The translations under genes and the position numbers were made by a program. This document shows, one piece after another, positions 51,701-63,960 of a stretch of DNA of 64,000 nt (position 1 is its first letter; each line of letters opens with the position of its first letter). The stretch is taken from the NCBI GenBank assembly GCA_963556255.1, contig OY744616.1:10695491-10759490 (forward strand). Direction: 5' to 3'. The DNA is from Allolobophora icterica. Taxonomy: Eukaryota > Annelida > Clitellata > Crassiclitellata > Lumbricidae. Below the pieces are notes generated by a model. It saw only the letters and a program-made list of their open reading frames with translations. It made no database searches and was not told the origin of the DNA.

Positions 51701-54700
51701 ATGTCTCTTCCTAACGTCAAGAAGTTCGTCAGTGCAACGGAATTAGAGGAAGAGCGAAAGAAGAGACAGGAAGAGTGGGAGAAAGTTCGAAAACCAGACC
51801 AACCACTAGGTGCGACTTGGCAACTAGTCTAAATGACATTATTAGTTATGCTTTTCGGTACAATAAATATTGTCAGTGCCTTACTTGGCCACTGACTAGC
51901 AAACTGAGATTTGAGCTCAGGCGTCTCTCAAATAAACTCACAGGATTCATGCAAATCCTCTGTACAATATGACACAATATAGTTGAAATTTGATGATGTC
52001 CCTTGATATAAGGTCAGACTAAGGTCAACTGGTATGAACCACCCAGTCTGAATTAGAACCAGTTAAAGATACAACATTTACCAGGAAGAACAATGCCTTC
52101 CAGAAGATCCAATAAAAGCAGGATCACCTCTGATGCAGAACTGCGAGATAAGCCTTTGGGTAAGCATAGCAGAGGTCAATTCCTGACTCCATGGAGCATC
52201 TATGAATTTCTACAACCCCGGTCAAAATACCTCTCCAGTGTGTTACTCCAGTGTGTTGTAATGTCATACAAGCCTAGAACCTTTTGTCTTATATTTAATA
52301 AGAAATGTAAACTTTGATCTCTAACGTCTCCTTAATAATAATTTATAATTTCTTATGCATTTATTTGTTCCGTGTAAGAGCTGTTTATTTATGTTTTTAA
52401 AAATTATTTTCTTTAGTTATGTTTGTGTTGTTGTTTGTTTCTTCAGAGGCACCAGAAGAGGAGGAGGTGGACAGACGATGTCTTTACGAACGTCTTCAGG
52501 AGCAGAAGGATAGGAAACAGGCCGAACACGATGAGCAGCACAAACTAAGTAAACAATTCTTTGATCTACGTCAGAATGCTATTGCGGTAAAGAAAATTTG
52601 TTAGGAACTAGGTTTATTGTCAAAACTTTTAGGTAAAATATATGACCTATGACTCTAAAGAGTAAGCATTAAACTGATCTAGTAAATGGTTTTTCTGGAA
52701 ACTGCTCTCTTTGTATATATGTATATATCCGAACATTTATATAGCGCATTTTAGAGGCCTCGCAACGGCGCTACGACACAGCTATCTAGCAGATCTAGAA
52801 AGGTTTGTCGTAAGATAAGCTGAAAATGTCTGGTGAGCTATTTGTGGCAGTAAATTCTGTGGCCAGGTTCGTATATAGCAACTTTTGTTGAATAAGAAAT
52901 TATCACTGTCACGTGCATTTTCTAGAAAACCAGGTTCGTGGCCTTGACAGTGAAGAGGCCGATTTTCTTGAGTTTGTCAGCGAGAGACAGCAAGAGCTGG
53001 AAAGAGAACGGATGAAAGAAGAAGCAGAAACTCTGGCTCTTCTCCGGGTAAACACTTTAATTTTGGTTTTTCCTTATGGGCACTGTTATGCAATGCACTT
53101 TCAGATCATGTAATTGTAATTAGTAACTTCTATTGCGCCGGTGTCTAATGCACATGGCATCAACTGATGGCACACCGAAACCAAGCCGTAATCAGGTCAT
53201 ATCCAGAAGAAAAGTCCGTAAGATCATTAAGTGTGTTTTAACCCTTTAACGACGAGCGTGTATTAAAATGGTATGGAAGACTAATCCCTCTCATCATTAA
53301 AGGATTAAACTAGGCAGAAAATGTCAGCAGGTGTGTATGTACAGCTGTACAAAAGGACTTCCTTGTGCTCCATACTTAGTTACCGTTTATACCCAGTGCA
53401 GTTAACATCGAAATAAAGAAGACGAAGTTGTACTGGTAAATGGAGGTGGCTTTTCCTGCTGCTCCAGCATACTGGAGTGCTGTAAAAGAATTTCTTTGAG
53501 AAATATGCAGATTAGATCTTATTGGGGTTGCCACTTCACCAGAAGACTAAGTGATCCTTCCTGGCATCGGAGTTTATTCACAGGTGATGAAAACTGACAC
53601 GAGGTTTATGAATCTGGGTGCTTGTATCTTGTGTTTTGGTCTTCTACCAAACTTACTGTCTGGGCCTTCCTAAGGATGATGTCTAAATTGCTTACATTTG
53701 GTAAAAAAAGCGGCAGTTGATACCAAATCATCTTCTCTGTTTCTCTATGAGCTGTTTCGTTTTAATTTTCGTGCCTGTAAAGAACTAATCTGTTTCATCG
53801 ACAGGAACCGGTGACAAAGCCAACGACAAGTAAACCAGCTTCATCAGAGCAGCCAGCCAAACAACCCCTGGCTTGTCCAGGGCCAAAGAAAATGACACAA
53901 GCAGAAATTCTTGGTCGGGTGGTTAAGCGAAAGAGGTGGGAGAACTTTTTTGCCCTACCTTGGGTGCTTGGGGCTGTTACTCCCTCCGCTCATCGGTCTG
54001 GAATTGGCTCCCCTTGGTACTCCATCTGCTCCCCAGGGTCCATTCTGACACGTTCTACTCTAATCTTCAGACTGCACTCTTTAGCCGTGCTCGGGTCGGG
54101 AGCACCTCTGAGTACGGTAGTAGCCTTGAAGCGTTGCTATATAAATCTCTGTAATGAATGAATGAATAAGAGAACTTCAGAGATGCGTATGCTGAGCAGA
54201 AACATTGGGGTATGATGAGGTTTTAGTTTGTAGTTGAGATGCAAGTGTTTGGAGTGCAGATGCATGCAAAGCAAGGTGGAAGGGTAATGTGGACGTAGAC
54301 AAGGGGATGGAGGGTCCGAACGAGGCCATTTCTTGTGGGTGTCCTTTATGGATGATCCAGTTATAAATCATAACGCTCAAAGCATTGATTTTTGCTTCAG
54401 GCGAAACCACAGTCAGACATAATACATGGGGCAACCCAGTTTCAATCTAGTAAGGAGCTTTACCATACTTTATCTAACCAAGTGTTGAGGTAGTAGAGAA
54501 CCCTGAACTTTCATCCTGTTGCCTTTTTTGCAGAAATGATTCAAGTGAGAAGTCAGAGGCGAAAAAGGTTAAAGGAAATTCATCAGATGAAGGTAAATTA
54601 CTCTTTGATGCAAAATATTAAATTTTTCTTATCTGTGTTAGAATATTGTGCATTTTTTTGTGCAATTATAGTGCATGTTTTGTATAAGGTGGTAATTGGT

Positions 54701-55614
54701 TTCATTCCCGAAGGCAGAGGGGTTTTACGGAGGTTACTGTGTGTTTTTATTTTTATTTTGCTGTCCGTGTAGTGTGTTGATGTGTGTTAGAGTTAAATGT
54801 ACTTGAAAATGCTGTTAAAATGTAAGAGGTTGAATACTTGCAAAATCTAGTTTGGTATCAAGTATGCTTTTGTCGATCTGTGGATCGCCTCAGTAACTTG
54901 ACATTGGCCCCTAATATAGGTTACAATCTGCACCATGGTGAATTGCATGGCATTTGGATCTTGTGAATTAATCATGCATATTTTACATGGCTATGCTTGA
55001 CCCATGTGAAATTATCGTGGCACTGTCACCTAGCTGTGCTGGGAATGTGCGAATTAATCATACAAATTTCAAACAGCTTTGCACCAGTTATCAGCATTTT
55101 GAAACATTTCGCTTTGCATATGTGTGCACTCAAAACACTCGCATCTCAACTGCAAACTAAAACCTCATCAATGTTTCTGCATCCAGCTCTGAGATGTTGA
55201 TCATGTTAATATGGGGTCCAGAAGCTTAACGGAAACATAATTTGTGATAAGGTAACTAAGTACTGAGACATATGAATAATAATAATATTAATGTATGTTC
55301 ATTTATTTCTGTGGTACTGAAAAGGACAAACTTGTGTTGCAGGGGACAGTCCGCGCGAATCACCGAAAGCTAAGACAGAAGTATCAGGCGTTCGTAAAGA
55401 ATCAAAGCCAATAAGAGACGTTTCTCCTGAGAATGTTGTTCCCAGAGAAGCAGCCGCAGCACGCGTTATCGGAATCCTTCCTGGCATCGGAGTTTATTCA
55501 AATTCCTCAGAATCGGACACGTCGAGCTCCGACTCGGAGATCGACACTGATCTTTTGCGACGATCAGTTGCTAAGGAAGTTGAGAAGCTGATCCAAGCTG
55601 CCCATCAGCACTGA
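51701..55614 (+). CDS. PSME3IP1: PSME3-interacting protein (FAM192A/NIP30 family)
   Basis: Six coding exons: 51701-51809, 52447-52548, 52926-53047, 53805-53935, 54534-54592 and 55343-55614, phases consistent, about 264 residues. The family binds the nuclear proteasome activator PA28-gamma (PSME3) and tunes the 20S particles it can open. Seen here: the N-terminal NIP30 domain with KKFVSATELEEERKKRQEEW, EKVRKPDQPL, RCLYERLQEQKDRK and VRGLDSEEADFLEFV; a lysine-rich middle (MTQAEILGRVVKRK); and the C-terminal GILPGIGVYS followed by an acidic serine tract (SSESDTSSSDSEID), which in mammals is the CK2-phosphorylated PA28-gamma binding region. The ATG lies seven bases after a good acceptor (TTACAG), so a non-coding exon probably precedes it. 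Introns contain SINE/LINE ends, one short MITE and a 27-base copy of coding sequence. Confidence 0.95.
52715..52810. repeat. SINE/LINE end (ATTTATATAGCGC family) in PSME3IP1 intron
   Basis: ACATTTATATAGCGCATTTT, then CTCGCAACGGCGCTACG. Similar ends at 40515-40560, 42510-42545 and 60460-60510 (ACATTTATATAGTGCCTTTT). Confidence 0.5.
53238..53308. mobile_element. Short palindromic MITE (CTTTAACGACG family)
   Basis: TTAACCCTTTAACGACG at the left and, inverted, TTAATCCTTTAATGATG at the right, 71 bp, so the single strand would fold into one hairpin. Confidence 0.65.
53554..53580 (+). repeat. 27-base exact copy of PSME3IP1 coding sequence inside its intron
   Basis: Identical to 55474-55500, the part of the last exon encoding ILPGIGVYS. 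The flanks differ on both sides. A CAG|GTGATG donor-like string follows three bases later. Confidence 0.9.
53985..54165 (+). repeat. L2-like LINE relic in PSME3IP1 intron
   Basis: Plus-strand pieces such as SDTFYSNLQTALFSRARVGS are followed by GAGCACCTCTGAGTACGGTA and GCGTTGCTATATAAATC and a (GAAT)n tail. Confidence 0.6.
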
Positions 55615-55771
55615 ACTAAGCTTATAGTCGATCATGACTGAAGTCGGTATAATATAGGGAACATTATTTTCTAGGTTTCGTTTTGCACTCTTATTTTGGA
55701 CAGTGTGCTGAGATGTAATGTTTGTTTGGGCTGTAGTTTAATACTGGTTCATCCTTACAGAAAGTGAATAT

Positions 55772-57861
55772 TAGGGTGCATCATGTGCCCCCGAATTTGA
55801 AATTTTTTTTCAAAAGTGTTTGTCCCTATTTCATTTCTTTTCCTATTAATGAAAAAGTATGTTTACCAAAATTTGACAATATTCTGACATGATCTAGGTA
55901 TCCCACATAGCAGTTGAAGTTTTACAATAGCGATCCATTACGAAGATGTACATTGTTGCACAAGTTATACAATATTCATATTATTCCGCAATAATAGCCT
56001 ACTTTAAAGTGTGGTCCAAAAGTTCTTATCATTGACAATGCTGCATTAGCCATCTCCAGAAGTATTGCTAAGATTTTTAAAAGTGAAAATTGCTGCCATA
56101 TGGCATATTGTAAAAGCACATTAATATTGTAAAATCATCACATGTTACGGGGATATCATCATTCGGAAGTTGAGTTGCGTTTTGGTGGATTGGACTGTCT
56201 GTGCCGGCCTTGTTTCACAACTTGAAGAACATCTTGATAATGCTTTTCAGTCTTGATGCTGACAGAAAATCCGAGACCAGCTTCACTCCTCTATCAGCAG
56301 TCATTGATTCCAGTGAGTGCTTCAATGTTTGTCATAACGGATTGACCAGTCGGACACACAGGCCTATCTTCGTTGAGGAACCAAGTGTCAACTTGAAGTA
56401 TTTCAGACATATACCACGAGTCAGTCCCCACAAGATCAGCAAGAGTTGTTGCAATTGAGATCACGTTTGGAAATTTAGGTTTTCGTTTTCCACAGCCCGA
56501 GCCAAATCTGTCCTATCAAGTGCACGGCGTTCAGTGGCTGCTTCACAGTGCAAGCGGCACAGTTTCTGCCGTTTAGTACCACAAATGCCGTTTGAAGGCA
56601 CGAACAGCACTTGCCGAGACCTGTGCATTCAGCAAGTCATATTGCAAGAATGAATGGTACAGCTTCAAGTCATTCCATGTTGCATCAGTCACTGAACTAT
56701 AAGTCATCCAACAAGAGCTGTAAACTAGAGTCACAAAGTCTTTAACTTTGTGTCCTGTTGCTGTGTCATTATTGTATTGCCTGGAAGCTCTACAATCTGC
56801 TGCTCAAAAAGATAAATCTAATTTTTCCATCCTTCTTGCCTTGTGAAGTGCTTCAGGTCGCTTGAACGTGACTTGATGTCCTACTTCACACCAAGAAAAG
56901 AAGAGGCAGAGCTCTGCAAATTCCTTACAATCATCTCAATGAAAAGGCAACTCCAAAGCAAAAATATGTAGAACACGTTCTCTGCACATATCAATGAAGG
57001 TTTCGAATTCTCACTGAATGCAACATCGTCAAATCATGACAGTCTCTCTGTTGCTGACCGATGTGTCTCGAGGAGCTCAAAGTTCTTATGACGCCTTGTA
57101 AAAAAAATCACCTCTGGCGATTTTGAAATTTCAATTTGAAGATCTTCGAATTACTTCGCCAACATGATGTCGACATCCGGACCAGAGAAGAGCTCAGCCT
57201 AACCGCATCTGAACTGTAACACAGGCTCCAGTTACATGTCCTGTATTTGATCTGGTGGTGTCAAACGCCATGTTGACGATAGAGTCACTACACTGCCATG
57301 AGCGCAGGAGTTCAACGGTCAGATCAGCGATTTTCTATCTGATTCCGATGCATAAGAGGAACTTCATCTCTTTTGCATTACTGACAATAACTGCAATGCG
57401 CTCCTCTTTAATATTCTTATTTTATAGCGATTGCATTTGTTTGGCATCCCAGTGCAACTTTGCAAGCTGTGGAGCAGCTCTTTGCAAGCTGAATTTATCT
57501 TCTGTCCAACCTGACGTCTGGCTTTGCCAGTCGTATATGATGCAGAGACTTTTGACACATCATCACCAGCCTCAGATATGAGTGCTTCAGTACAGGCCGA
57601 TTGTTTTGTTGGAGTCATTTTTAGACATGTAGCTAAGGCAACAAGTATGGGTTGGTGTGTAATTATCGTAAGGGATGAAAGCAGCAGTTCCGTAATGTAT
57701 GGCAATAATGTATATTGTACATTTTTATAAAATCAAGGTGGGATACCTAAACAATGTTTGATTTTTCTGCTATTTGGCCAGGGATATAATAGAGATAAAA
57801 GGAACATTTTAAGCATAGGGACAACGCACTTTGTTAACATTGGGGCATTTGATGCACCCTA
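55772..57861. mobile_element. DNA transposon, 2090 bp, 8-bp TSD, with decayed transposase
   Basis: Ends TAGGGTGCATCATGTGCCCC and TAGGGTGCATCAAATGCCCC (reverse-complemented right end) and perfect 8-bp flanks GTGAATAT at 55764-55771 and 57862-57869. On the minus strand around 57265-57130 a frame reads AFDTTRSNTGHVTGACVTVQ, then a stop, then ALLWSGCRHHVGEV. A further open piece lies at 57705-57364. The FDTT.SNTG and LLW..CRHH pattern is one I associate from memory with transposase-like proteins of cnidarians and arthropods, but I cannot name the superfamily; the 8-bp duplication allows hAT among others. The copy is not functional. Confidence 0.88.
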
Positions 57862-58373
57862 GTGAATATACTTAAAAAAGACAAAATTTCTACTGGACCA
57901 TGAGCGCCTCATACAGTGCGTTTCAGTGTGCGAAACTGTGAACGTACAGACATGATTCATACTGATGTGGTTATGAACCAATAGTAGTTTAATCTTCCAA
58001 ACGTTAAAATGTATACTTTGTATATGCATACTTTTCATAATTAAGTAATGAATCGTTCGTTTTCTAATACTATCTGTTATCTGTATGATACTTAGATAAC
58101 CTGCAATTCGGCAGCGTCGGCAAAGCTTGTTCAACATGCTGCTGTGTTTAAGCATTATGGTAACTCTAAGCAAGTTTGATCAAGGAACATTTCAACAGAT
58201 GGCTTAATTGCACAGCTTTACTTTGCGTCTTGTTTTACCTCGTTGTTTTTGTATGGGGAAAAAAGTGGGGAGCCTTGCCACTCAACTGGTTTCAGACCAT
58301 TTCGCTTGTGTGTCATGTGTTGGTCTTTTCCCTCTGAAGACACATTGTCATAATCTGCAGTCTTCAACTAAAG

Positions 58374-58379
58374 AATAAA
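58374..58379 (+). promoter_or_regulatory. Possible polyadenylation signal of PSME3IP1
   Basis: First AATAAA I find on the plus strand after the PSME3IP1 stop at 55614 outside the transposon. If used, the transposon lies in the 3' UTR. Confidence 0.35.
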
Positions 58380-58398
58380 TTTTTATAGCAGTAAATAC

Positions 58399-58468
58399 TT
58401 AACACTTTAACGACAAGCTGCAGTGGTTTCCCAGTTGATTTTAGTACGCTGTCATCGTTAGAGTGTTA
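58399..58468. mobile_element. Short palindromic MITE (CTTTAACGACG family)
   Basis: TTAACACTTTAACGACAAGC on the left and, inverted, TAACACTCTAACGATGACAG on the right, 70 bp. Confidence 0.65.
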
Positions 58469-58478
58469 CCATGCAGAC

Positions 58479-58760
58479 CAGTGATGCACAACCTTTTTCA
58501 GCCAAGGGCCACCGAACGATTTCTTAAACCCTTTGGGGCCAAACAAGCTTATGTCAGTTGAATGCATGCCAAAATTTATGATGACGTGGGCAGTAAACAG
58601 ACAGGGGACTCGTATTACTTCTACATTACTACAATATGGATAATTTTTTACAGTGACCACATTGCGTAAGTTAGTGTGATGGTTGCGGCTGCATCTCCAC
58701 TTTTACTGTTAGACATTGTGGGCCGTATGTGGCCAGAAGACCGGACACTGTGCACCACTG
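58479..58760. mobile_element. hAT MITE, 282 bp
   Basis: Ends CAGTGATGCACAACCT and CAGTGGTGCACAGTGT (reverse-complemented right end), with GGGCC-rich subterminal motifs on both sides. Flanks ATGCAGAC (58471-58478) and GTGTAGAC (58761-58768) match at 6 of 8 positions. Confidence 0.78.
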
Positions 58761-58768
58761 GTGTAGAC

Positions 58769-61700
58769 AAAATGGACAGAAATGATCAACTAGGCCTTAA
58801 CTATGTAGAATGCTAGCAAGAAACTCTGTACCATAAAACGCACCAGACAATGGATTGGTTTATTTTACACAAATCAAAGTCAAACGATTCACATACGGCA
58901 GACAAAAAAGTCCAAATGGCAGAATGCTCATTTCAAAGACCGTGCAACTAATCATCCTTTAATAATAGTAATAATAACATTCATAACTATCAACATAATA
59001 TTCTAACATATCGTTGCTCAGCTACGCTTGGACAATAAAATAACAAATAAAAGCCGAACCTATGTACACGACTAACCCATGCAGCAACAGTTACTCCCTC
59101 CGTCAGCAGTTGAAATACCGAAGCGAAAGCAAGCATAGTGGGAGGTGGAATATATGATCAAATATAACCAAAACTCATTATTTTAAAGTACCACACAGGA
59201 AATGAGATGCCAACTTAAAAGCCCAGTGTCGTTGACATGTCCTTCCACATATTCCCTTCCCTCAGTTTAGCTACTCTGCTAATACACGCAGAACAAGCAC
59301 TGGAAATGGAGAAACACTGGAGAGAATAGATGAATGTATCTCTTCAACCTCGGGTAGGATGTGTTTCCCTGTCCCGTATGAATCAATTCCCCTCTTCAAA
59401 TGATGATAATTATACGGTATGTAACAAACACCAAAGAACAGTGCAGGTCATTTGAGTGGGCATTTTTAGACGTGTATTAGTGACAATTTACTCTACAGTG
59501 TACTCAACGACAAGTTATCAATTACCAATCTTATACATCACCATAGATGTTTTTCAGGTAAATTCATGGTTCCAGTGACTATATCCGCAACACAGAAAAC
59601 AACCATTTCCAACAATCACACTTCTTTTACAACAGAGTGTTAAAATACGAGCAAAGACTGTAAAATAGCAGCAAAGCGGTCGAGCAAACACATCTCGTGA
59701 CAGCACACCTCTACCTGGCCAGGTGGTTTGGCATCTGGTGGAAAAACCATTACCGTAGCTCTGCACAGTTCATCTTTCCCGAGAACTGAACTTTCAACAG
59801 CGACATAAATCAACAAGCATATAATGTGTCACTAATAGATCTATCCATAAACACTTCAAAGTATTCATCAAGACAACTCCTTCAGTCATTGAAAAAAAGC
59901 TTCATAACGATAGACAACTAATTCATGATACAGCAACCGTTACGAAATCACGCGTCAGTGTCCAAGTACAATTGTTATTAATAACGGGAGGATATTGGTT
60001 ACAAATGTTAAACACTAACTAAAAAAATTTTTAAACGAGGTTTCCTGCTTTACTTTCAACAACACATGCTTTGAAACGGAGTCATGTCACTTAAGGAAAC
60101 AAAAGCCTTGGCATCAAAAAAAGCATGCAAGCTGTTTTTCTCGTCCAATTTCGACAGAATTTTTCATCCCAAAACTCGTGATTAAATCAAAGAAATTAAA
60201 TATAGTTGAAGCAAAAGTAATACCAGTTTACAAATTGCAGATGAAGTGTTTGCAATTGAAACAGTCAAACACTCGCACAAGAAGGCGTGGTAGAACACCA
60301 CAAAACAGTGAATTCGCTTTAATTAAAATTTTGTGAAAATTATATAGCATAAAAAATGCACTACAGTTATCCAGATACACAGAGGCCAGTGAAATTTGTC
60401 TGAAAAGCAAAGCCTAACTTTGCTACATTACTTACACAGCATCTATCAATGTATCTGGACATTTATATAGTGCCTTTTATGACTCTAAGAACCTCTCCAA
60501 AGTGCTACACTGCCCAGATGTGACCTTCTTTGGACAAAATGTAGCCTATTCACATCTTAGTGATAATCTATCAGTCACTAGGAATAATATGTCAATATTG
60601 TAACACCAGATTTCCCATATAGTAACACCAGATTCGTCTGTAACAAAACCCGAATGGAACGGCTGAATGTTCTACACTTACAACATCGGATTATAAACAC
60701 CACAGAACAATGATCAATAAAACGAAAGCCGTTATACAACTTTAACTTAGCATCGAACCTCCCACCATTTAAGACAAAAAGCCAAATACAGGCGACACAA
60801 CGTCAAACTTTTCCATCCTATGGGCACTTAAACCTGAGAAGCATAAACAAGGGTTCTTCCATAAATGACGTCTGCAGAGAGGAAGGGAGGGGCCAATAAC
60901 ATTCCGACAAGGGGAGGGGGTTATGCTCAATGCAAACGTCAACAGCTAAATTTGGCATATACCGTAGTTATTTCGGTACAGCCTTTCCTTAACAAGTCCA
61001 GTCAGACAACAGTCTGTACAGCCCTGGATCTAGTTAGTCAACGTGCTGGACACTGCAGGGTCAAAGTACCTCACAGTTAATACTAAACGTCTAAGGGGTA
61101 GCCTAATACAGGGTTTAGTACACCACTTGAGAGCGTACGTCCACAAAAGGGCTGTGGAAGGTAATGCCAAATACGGGCAGGCCGGAAGAGTCCAAAATGA
61201 GTTGTAATTTGCAGATGTGCTTTATGGAAAACCACAAAAAACTGTCCACCAAATAAGAATTTACTGAGCGCTGTGCAGATGCCATAGACAGGAAGGCTCA
61301 ATCATATAAAGTAACGCTACAATTAGTGAAATCCTGAAAACGCGGTGATTAGTTTAATCTCCAGACATCTTTGTCACATACATCTAAATCCTACATCAAG
61401 AATTTCACCTAAAAGTTTCACTTCATTAGCCATCCAAAAATCAAAATAGCTTTAAGAAAAACGGAATCTTGGTTCAACATTAGAACAACTAAAACAAAAA
61501 CTTCCATGCGAAACTTTAAAAATCTAAATATTTGCAAACTGCATCTTTTGCCGTCCGACAATCAACAACAATCAACGATGCGAACCTTCATAAAAATCTC
61601 CAACCTTTGCCTTTCAGCAATCAGTGCGGCTTTAAGGAAAGAATTGTTGATTTAATCAAATAATATGATTCTTGGTTTAACCATAAACGAGTGAAACAGT

Positions 61701-63043
61701 TTTTATCAGAGCAAACTTTCACGTGAAACCATGATAAAAATCAAAAAATTTGCAAACTATATGAACTCATTTATGTTATACCTCACCAGCTTTTCGGCAA
61801 AGCTCAGACACACAACAGAAATTTTCTTATATAAAAATTGCCAGCTATACACTCTGCTGGGCTTCACAGTCAATCATGATACTCGAGGTGACTGTGTCTG
61901 GCTAAACTGAAAGGTCTCTCTAAGTACCAGCAACTAAGACTCGCAAGATATCGTGGATATCATATCGTGCGAAAGTCGCCGCTAAGCTAAAACAACGCGT
62001 AACCAAACATGTTATCTGCCAAACAAATATTCTGACAAGATTTTGATTGAAGAGCTTCAAATCATTTACTGTATATAACATATATACATTCAAATGCAAT
62101 TTATAATAGCCATCATACAGAAAATGCACTACAAACATAACCTTAATATACTACAAATGCATAAGTAGTCGATTTTACCAGTACACACTATCCATCCACA
62201 AAACACCACTTTTATTACCGAATATGCACATACAACTCCATCAAAAATTATGTATATATTATAGTTACATATATATGTATATATATATATAATTACATAC
62301 ATAAATTTAAATATATATATATATATATATATTGCAAATTAACAGTACCCTGTAATCAATTTTCTGTCCAAATTCAATGGGCCATCAGCAGTTTACCTTT
62401 ATATGTATACATAATTATATATATACGTATCTATAATAGTATGTGTAGACTACCTTGCACTTATAGAACTTCTACCGGTATATAGATTTCATTTTAAAAT
62501 ACATTTAAACACGTATTTTTTCATTTGAAAGAAAAAACCGCTAAACAAATTGTTGTCGTGCAAAAAACATATGAAAATCAATCTTTTAATTACGATGATG
62601 AAAATGCTGCACAAACTCAAAACTCTTCCACCTCTCCGGATCAGCTGATCTCATGCAACACAGCTCTGCAACGTGCTATATCAGCGCTCCTTGACGAAAT
62701 ATTGTACCACAACCACCACCACCACCATTCGACAGATACGCAACCATCTGCATTTGTACCCACAATGTAAAGTGGGAAAATGGCCGTACCACATAAAACA
62801 CTATTGTATTCCACATATTTATATATACACATAAAATATATATATATATAATATATATTTATATATGTAGACAATCACGGACTGTACAGCGGGTTTTATT
62901 TAGACAGATCGATCATACACGATGCCCGTTCAAAAAATAAAACAAAGTCAGCACATTATATATACTCATATACCAACTTAATTTATATATATATAAATAT
63001 TCATATATATATATAAATATATATATATATGAATATATATATT

Positions 63044-63084
<41 letters not shown>

Positions 63085-63633
63085 CAACACACATACACAT
63101 ATAAAGTGTAGCAAGAATTTTTAAACAATACTTGAGAATATTTTACCAACTTGTCGGCACAAAGCACAGCTGAAATGCATACATTCCATTAACAAATGTC
63201 TGTGTTTCTTCTGTATAAAATAAAGGTGATGGACAAGAAGCATGTATGTACACATGTATGAATATCGAAGCATGCATGCGTGCATGTACAAGGCCGCGCC
63301 AAATACCTCCTCTCAAAATCACTGAATAACTGGATCTACGAACTAATTAATTAACAGTAATTACGGATAAACTGTGCATGGATACACTTTATACGCGTAT
63401 GTGTGTGAATCGCATACACCAAATAGTAAAAGAAACAGAGGAATAGTCGATCAGAATGCGCGTGAGAAACACGACACATTCTCCTGCAAATTGAGAAGTC
63501 GACGACAGCCATCGGGAAAACGCGTTTCGTCATTGGCAAAAATTCATTAAACCCAGAACCGATTAAACGAAAGTAAAATGATTATAATTTTATGTTTAGT
63601 AGACGACAGCACTGCCTTCAACGATTCACGTCT
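58769..63633 (-). other. No gene seen; possible long 3' UTR of the minus-strand gene at 63634
   Basis: About 4.9 kb without a splice-consistent exon on either strand. A minus-strand AATAAA (TTTATT in the given strand, near 58859) could end a transcript from the exon at 63634-63743. A SINE/LINE end is at 60460-60510. TCCATAAATGACGTC at 60858-60872 resembles a transposon end, but no partner end was found. AT tracts lie at 62255-62330, 62830-62865 and 62975-63080. Confidence 0.35.
62255..63082. repeat. Clustered (AT)n tracts
   Basis: Several AT dinucleotide runs of 20-50 bp: 62272-62291, 62312-62331, 62836-62862, 62983-63042 and 63047-63082. Confidence 0.9.
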
Positions 63634-63743
63634 TCAGCGACCCTTTGTCTGACGCTGCCTGAGGTTGCCGTTCTCCGGAGGGGCTGGTTCGTCTCCGGAG
63701 CCCTCCTCTGACCTTGATTCATCGTTTTCACGAACGGCAGCTG
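63634..63743 (-). CDS. Last coding exon of an unidentified minus-strand gene
   Basis: Reading leftward from an acceptor (GCTCTCAG|CAGCTGCC) the exon encodes about 36 residues including SRSEEGSGDEPAPPENGN and ending LRQRQTKGR before a TGA at 63634-63636. It is a polar, acidic then basic tail without a domain; upstream exons lie beyond the window. An acidic serine-rich cytosolic tail like this occurs in ceramide synthases among others, but that is only a guess. The acceptor is of the NAGNAG type (CAGCAG). Confidence 0.55.
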
Positions 63744-63864
63744 CTGAGAGCAAAACAGAAACAGGCATAATTAAATCAATAGAGTTTCTGCTATGAAAAA
63801 TAATTACAAGGAAGAACCTGCTTCTGCTGATTTGGACCAGTTGTTATGTTAGGCTGTATGTAGT

Positions 63865-63922
63865 GTCTGTACAGCGCCCTTGTAGTGGCATGGTCGCGTT
63901 ATGGCGCTTTAGAAATTGTCTG

Positions 63923-63958
<36 letters not shown>

Positions 63959-63960
63959 GA
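63865..63960 (+). repeat. LINE/SINE 3' end with (ATT)n tail
   Basis: CAGCGCCCTTGTAGTGGCAT, GGCGCTTTAGAAATTGTC and GTGTTATTATTATTATT. The near-identical copy at 48755-48830 differs by a few bases. Confidence 0.75.

Noticed and set aside
60858..60930. Transposon end (TCCATAAATGACGTC) at 60858
   Set aside because: Resembles a TIR, but no inverted partner or target duplication was found nearby.
62525..62770. 81-codon frame ending in a His-rich stretch
   Set aside because: AT-rich spacer, no splice context, low-complexity tail.
63634..63743. Naming the minus-strand exon as a ceramide synthase
   Set aside because: Only a low-complexity acidic tail is visible; too little to name.
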